Origin: Epiperipatus broadwayi
Taxonomy: Eukaryota; Onychophora; Udeonychophora; Euonychophora; Peripatidae
DNA: 64,000 nt
Assembly: GCA_028023455.1 (NCBI GenBank)
Contig: JAQFVV010000036.1
Span: 7,929,576-7,993,575, forward strand
Direction of reading: 5' to 3'
This document shows, piece by piece, positions 59,150 to 64,000 of the stretch (its first letter is position 1; each line of letters begins with the position of its first letter). Below the pieces are notes generated by a model. That model ran no database searches and was not told the origin of the DNA. It worked only from the letters and a program-made list of their open reading frames with translations. Both the position numbers and the translations under genes were made by a program.

Positions 59150-61376
59150 ATAATTCTTCCTCTGAGTTGGCTTTATCATTCGAGGTTGATTTTCTTTTGT
59201 GTTGTTTGATTTGAGATATCCATTTCACTTATCTCTTCAAGTTTAGGTTCTATATCATTTTCTGTATTTGAGTTATGATTTTGTTTTTGGGTTAAGTTTA
59301 ATTTTTTTTTGGGTGGGGGGGGGGGGGCTTTTGGATTTTAGGTGAGTGCTTTCATCTGTTGAAAAATATGTTTTATGATTTGAGGTTGTAATGTTTTTTC
59401 ATTTTTTTTATTCTTGGTTGTAATAAACATTTGTACTTGTTCTGTGTTTTTTTTTTTTTCATTTTTGCAGAGATCTACTTTTTTGTTTATATTGTTTATT
59501 TCTATTGAATTATTTTTTTTTGTTCTTGTCTGTTGGAGTTTCTCCATCTATTGATTGTTTTTTGCTTGTTTTTCGTAGTTTATTTGTCTAGGAAATGTTG
59601 TGGTTCTTTAGTGCCTATGTCATCTGTAGCCTTTTGTTGATTTATATCCTTATTCATTATGTCTTCTTTTGCTGGTTAGATAGTGGTTCAACTTTATTTG
59701 GTAATTAGTGAATTGGTTTTTCAAATTTCAGGTTGTGTTTGTTTTATGTCCTTATTGCATTTGTGATACTGATGTTTTTTCCCTCCACAGTTTGGGCAAA
59801 TTCTGACCAAACAGTCTTTTATTAGGTGTGACCATTAAAGGCAATAAAAACACTGAGATCTTACTCCTCTTAGTGATAGAATCATTGGAGATGTTTTGTA
59901 ACTAATGACAGTTGGTATGTCTGTAGGGACTGTTTTTTTTTTAATGAATTTGAAAATCTGCAGTGTTTGATAGTATGTTTTTCCCTAGTTTTTCTTCAAG
60001 AAGGTATGCGAATTTTGCTGTTTTTCCATATATTGATTAAAGATTTCTTGTAAGCGGTTTTCATTTAATCCCAATATACAGTTTTTAATTGCACCTGATA
60101 GTATTATGGGTCTGTTTAGTTCTATAAAACAAATAAATTTGTCTCTCAATGTTTGTAAATTATTTATAAAATTATTCTTACTAGCCCAGTTAGAGAATTC
60201 TATTATAATGTAACTATCATTTGGATGTGTGAAAATTCTAAAAATCCCTTCTCCCATCTCTTTTTCTTTAATAATAGAGTATAGATATTTCATAGGAAAT
60301 TTAAATAGGGAGAATTTTTCATCTCTGATAGCTAAAATCAAGCAATCATCACTATTATAATTAGAAAGAGACTTATAATTTATTTGAGATCGTTTCTGCA
60401 AATTTCAAATTTAATTTTTTATATTGTAGATCGGTATAGTTTTCTGTGGTGAAGGTTGGAATTTGTGATTGATTAATATTTAAATTGTCTCTCTCTTCTG
60501 TGTCCATTTTTAGAATATCTATTAGTGATGAATTGGTGTATTGCGTTGAGTCATTATTAAAAATAGATGATATTCCGATTTTAGCTATATTTGCATATGA
60601 AATATTGTTGTGATTTGTATTTGGGTTTTGTGGCTTTTATAATTTATCATTATATTTTAAGTTATTATGTTTACTAATTTTATTTGTTTGTTTTTTTTTC
60701 AAAACTGTTTTTCCAAAAATTACGGTGGTATTTGTCTCATTTTTTGTGTTTCCATTTTGCGACTCTAGTGGTAAAAAAATTTTCTTTTGCGTTTTCAGAT
60801 AATTTTTTCTGAATTAAAGCGAATTGAATATCTGATATATTTTTTGAGCTATAAAATTGAAATTCCTGTGTAAATAGTTTAGGGCTTAATCTGTTTTATC
60901 TGATTTTTCTTGGTCTGTTTTATTTTGTGAACATGGGTGAGCTGTATCATGTTCACTGCTACCGATGCTTAAATCTTATTAACCGATATTTTTTTTTTCC
61001 GAATTCTTTGTTCATTTTTATATTGGTAGGCGAATTTGGGTTGTCAATTTTATTATTATTAGTCATATTGTTTTTTTAGTGGTTTCTTGTTTTAAGTTTG
61101 ATTGATACGCTATTTATTTGCTTTTTGATTTTCTATAACATTATCCATTTGCTTAGTGTTTAGGGTGATGCTTAGCTTATCGCTATGGTGTAGTTCATAC
61201 ATTTTATGCTCTATGGGGTTATAATTATCATTTAGTGTTGGCACATTACCTTCAGATATATTATTTTGATTATTTTTTGTTGATTTTTACCTTTCTTTTT
61301 GTTTATATGTACTTTGTTGAGGATTTTCAGCTCTTGTATGAGAAACGTTAGGATTGCTTAGATACTCATTCTCCAT
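59150..61376 (-). pseudogene. LINE ORF1 with CCHC zinc knuckle (copy 2 element)
   Basis: A likely start MENEYLSNPNVSHTRAENPQ lies at 61376, followed by long Lys/Asn/Gln-rich sequence. A folded central part (59985-60401) contains SNYNSDDCLILAIRDEKFSL and SYIIIEFSNWASKN. A zinc knuckle at 59757-59798 reads CPNCGGKKHQYHKC, an exact CX2CX4HX4C. A basic tail follows. This order (disordered, RRM-like or similar, zinc knuckle) is typical of LINE ORF1, an RNA-binding protein. Frame changes separate the parts. A long poly-G run at 59313-59327 lies within it. The RRM-like reading of the central part is inference. Confidence 0.65.
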
Positions 61377-61753
61377 ACTAACATTTAAAAAAAAAAATCA
61401 ATTAAGATAGGATTGTTTTTGATTTTATTCATATAGATTAGAGGCAAAAATGCTTACCTCTATAATCCTTTATGTTCTGCTATCAATATGTTCTCTTTTC
61501 CTACTGTTTATTATAAAATCTCTTGGGAGTTCTATTGACACACCTGGTGCTTTTGAAAAATTCAGTATTGAAGTAAGCATAAAATGCAGTTCAACCTTAC
61601 TTCCTTTTGTAGATTAACATATTATTAAGGTATTAAACGTTAAATGAATTTCAACTTTTACCTAAAAAAAAAAACATAATTTAATAATAAATATGCGACT
61701 TTTTTCGCATTAAATAGTGAAGCTATAATTATACTATAATGTGCAATACGTCT

Positions 61754-61799
61754 GCTTAGCACTTTTGAGGATTAATGTTCGAACCTCATACTCATAGCT
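61754..61799 (-). ncRNA. Hammerhead-like stem-loop at PLE 3' end (copy E)
   Basis: Minus strand: outer AGCT against AAGC, then GTATGA, inner stem GAGG/CCTC with a larger loop, then AAAAGTGCTAAGC. More decayed than copies C and F: the GAAA core is CAAAA here. Confidence 0.35.
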
Positions 61800-62090
61800 T
61801 TGTGAATGAAGACTGTTGTGATTTATTTTACACATATGCAAATGAGTTTGAATTTTTAATTAGTTAGTCCATTGTTTGGAGAGAGCAAAGCATGCCTCTC
61901 TTCTATTAATGGCACCGAGATCATTTGCTATGTAAAAAGCTTCTTTACCTTTTCTTTTGGCATCGCTCTTCTCTGTACAAATTATTTGGGCAGAACTGGG
62001 TTCGAATACATGGCCTGTAGCTGCTTGGTGGTCCCAGAATACTGATGTTCCTACATTTTTATTTTTAACCCTGTTGTATGCGAAAAAAGT
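61754..62090 (-). pseudogene. PLE GIY-YIG endonuclease C-terminus (copy E)
   Basis: The frame runs from about 62090 down: TSVFWDHQAATGHVFEPSSA, KRKGKEAFYIANDLGAINRR, then ALSKQWTN and a stop at 61860. It matches the C-terminal part of the PLE nuclease and the end of copy F. 5'-truncated. The 3' region includes the stem-loop at 61754-61799. Confidence 0.8.
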
Positions 62091-62099
62091 CGCATATTT

Positions 62100-63380
62100 A
62101 TATTTACCATTTTTACTAGTGAAGAGGAAAAATAATTTAATAATAATGGGGAAAAAAAAATACACTTTTCTGGAGATAAGCAGCAGTTGACCAAGTTGTA
62201 ATTGTCACCCCCAAATGATGATGATCAGCTGTTTTTATAAGAAAACCCTCAGTCAATCAAACTTAGTTACTCTTTCTTAGAAGAGACACTTGGGGGGGGG
62301 TAAACGGTTTAATCAACTTTTACAGTTAATTGAGAACTATTATGTCACTGTGATCTACTTAATTTAAAAAAAAATCATCTGCTCCAACTGTCTGAGTTGA
62401 AAGAGATTCTGAAACCTAAACTTTAAATTGAAAAAAATATTTCAATAATTATTTTATTCTTAAATAAAAATAATCTCTTCTTCTACTCTTTTATGAACAA
62501 AAGAAATCTAATAAAACAATCAAATTAATCCTCTATTTCGCATGTTCTTGACAATATTTTATCATTAAAATTTAATTTTTAGAATTAAATAACTTGGTAG
62601 TTAAAACCAAGTAATTATTAAATACATGGAAGCGCAAACATACAAGCACATACACCTAGATAGGAAGTTAGCTATTTTTTTATTTTTAAGCTACTTAACA
62701 TTAAATTGAGGCTAATTTAAACAACTGTATTCAAACTTATTATTTAACTATAAGAATTAAATTTATTTAAACTAAACTGTCTTAATAGCTTTACTTATTT
62801 AAAATACCTATTTTTAGTAACTAATACACTTTAAAACTACTAACTAAATTTTATTATAAGACATCCTATTATAATTTAATCTAATTTAACAAGCTTTTAT
62901 TCTAACTTTTTAAATATTCGTTTAAGAAAATGACTTTATGTACTTCAACTTAGTTTGAAGGTATTAAATAACTCAATACTACTTAGTTTGTTTACCTGCC
63001 GAGGTTAATCAGTATTTATTGCCAACCTTTAAAACGTCCAACTGGCTTTATACTAATTAATGTTCACTCTACTTCATTTCAAACAAACTTTATTCACAAT
63101 TAGTTATTTACAATGCATATTTATTTACAATGTTTAAAAGGTGTCATTTGCGTTCACTTTGGTGGCTAACAGTTCTAAAATTCTTATTACCATGTTGTCT
63201 CATTACCCCTCTGCTTCCAGGTTTCAATCATACTTATAGACAATAGCTGTGGTGGTTTTGTTGTCCTTACAATCTGACCCTTTGTTTATTGGCATTGGAG
63301 TGGTCTAGTAGCTATCAGTGATGAGCTTGAGATAATCCATTACGCAATTGTCTTTTTCATTAATGTCTTTCAATGTTATA
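62100..63380. other. Gene-free sequence
   Basis: A G9-G10 run at 62291-62300. Mostly AT-rich. 63000-63380 is probably the 3' untranslated part of the LINE that follows on the minus strand. Confidence 0.45.
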
Positions 63381-63383
63381 AAT

Positions 63384-64000
63384 TCATTTGACCCAAGGTT
63401 TCATCCGCCAACCAGGATAGCAGGTTCTCTTGTTTTTTTCTTTTATATTTTTGAGAAGGTTAAACATGAGATCTTCCGCTAGTTGGTCCAGTTCTTTTTG
63501 AAAAGTTATTTTGCACCTAATGGTCCAGATAACAAAGTTTATAAAAGTTGCCAGTCTTATTGTTCCGAACATTCCTTTTTTCAAGGCCAGCTTTAGTGCT
63601 ACTTGGGACTGATCGGGTTTGACCATTCTTTTTAAAATTATTTTTCGAAAGTTTTTCCATGCTTCACAGTGTGTAAGAATTTGGTCCATTGTCTCATTTT
63701 TATTGCATAAGGGGCAGAGGTGGTTGATATTGAATCCTCTCTGGTGGCACAAAAAGGCTGCAGTGGGAAGTGCACCCAAGTTTATTTTTATCAAAAAGTC
63801 CACATGTTTTGGTTCTATCTTCCAATATTTTGTCATCTTTGTTAATCTGGGGATTTCTATAGGGAGTAAGCAGACAGCTTTATTTCTTTCCTGAAGAACT
63901 GCTTGGTAGACTTCCCAGTATGTGAGTTTTGCATAAAATAGGGTACTTGAGGTTTAATGGTTTTGGTTTCTGTAATCGTTTTAGACTAATAACAGGAGTC
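63384..64000 (-). pseudogene. LINE ORF2 C-terminal part, copy 3 (runs off the window)
   Basis: The frame 63384-63836 reads KINLGALPTAAFLCHQRGF, then HLCPLCNKNETMDQILTHC (zinc motif with the His position changed to Gln). It continues ATFINFVIWTIRCKITFQ and ends WRMKPWVK. It corresponds to 56671-57147 and 24175-24530. This open stretch of 150 codons is long, so copy 3 may be the youngest of the three. The sequence toward 64000 continues the RT C-terminus in other frames. Confidence 0.8.

Noticed and set aside
61763-61790. B-box-like GTTCGAACCTC as tRNA or SINE promoter
   Set aside because: It lies in the loop and stem of the PLE 3' motif, with no A box at the right distance.

Overview
This is a strongly AT-rich eukaryotic window, most likely from an invertebrate animal with a repeat-rich genome; the species cannot be named from the sequence. 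I recognise no intact host gene. No operon-like or prokaryotic organisation is present. Nearly all recognisable coding sequence is decayed transposable-element protein: Penelope-like retroelements (PLE), APE-type LINEs, one RTE-type LINE, and two Merlin/ISXO2-type DDE transposases.

Layout. 1-1500 is unassigned. 1501-7960 holds three minus-strand PLE pieces (A, B, D); piece B is split by a complete Merlin-type DNA transposon at 4288-6253 with a 9-bp target duplication. 8018-9536 is a DNA element with 26-bp terminal inverted repeats (TIRs). 11186-12510 is PLE copy C. 13705-14569 is a second ISXO2-type transposase on the plus strand. 15155-15960 looks like a retroposed sequence with a poly(A) tail. 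16531-17535 is a dispersed repeat (R1) followed by a tandem array. 17634-21901 and 31416-35722 are two diverged copies of a ~4.3-kb element without a long ORF (here called L4), with TG...CA ends, a CCAAT/TATA promoter, poly(A) signals and conserved RNA-like hairpins. Between them lie a foldback element (22809-23890) and a LINE ORF2 (24175-27319). 35906-37215 is a TTAA-flanked piggyBac-like nonautonomous element. 44141-45392 is a second R1 copy followed by different tandem arrays. 47560-48910 is a possible LINE ORF1 fragment, 53470-54310 an RTE LINE end, 56671-61376 a LINE with ORF1 and ORF2, 61754-62090 a PLE 3' end, and 63384-64000 a third LINE copy running off the window.

The most interesting signals are: (i) the paired L4 elements, whose hairpins are kept between copies by G-U wobbles and a compensatory pair although the copies have diverged; (ii) a stem-loop followed by a GAAA-like core, seen at the 3' end of five PLE copies and resembling degenerate hammerhead ribozymes; (iii) every reverse-transcriptase-type element in the window lies on the minus strand, which would fit a long intron of a plus-strand gene. 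All percentages and alignments were judged by eye, not computed.
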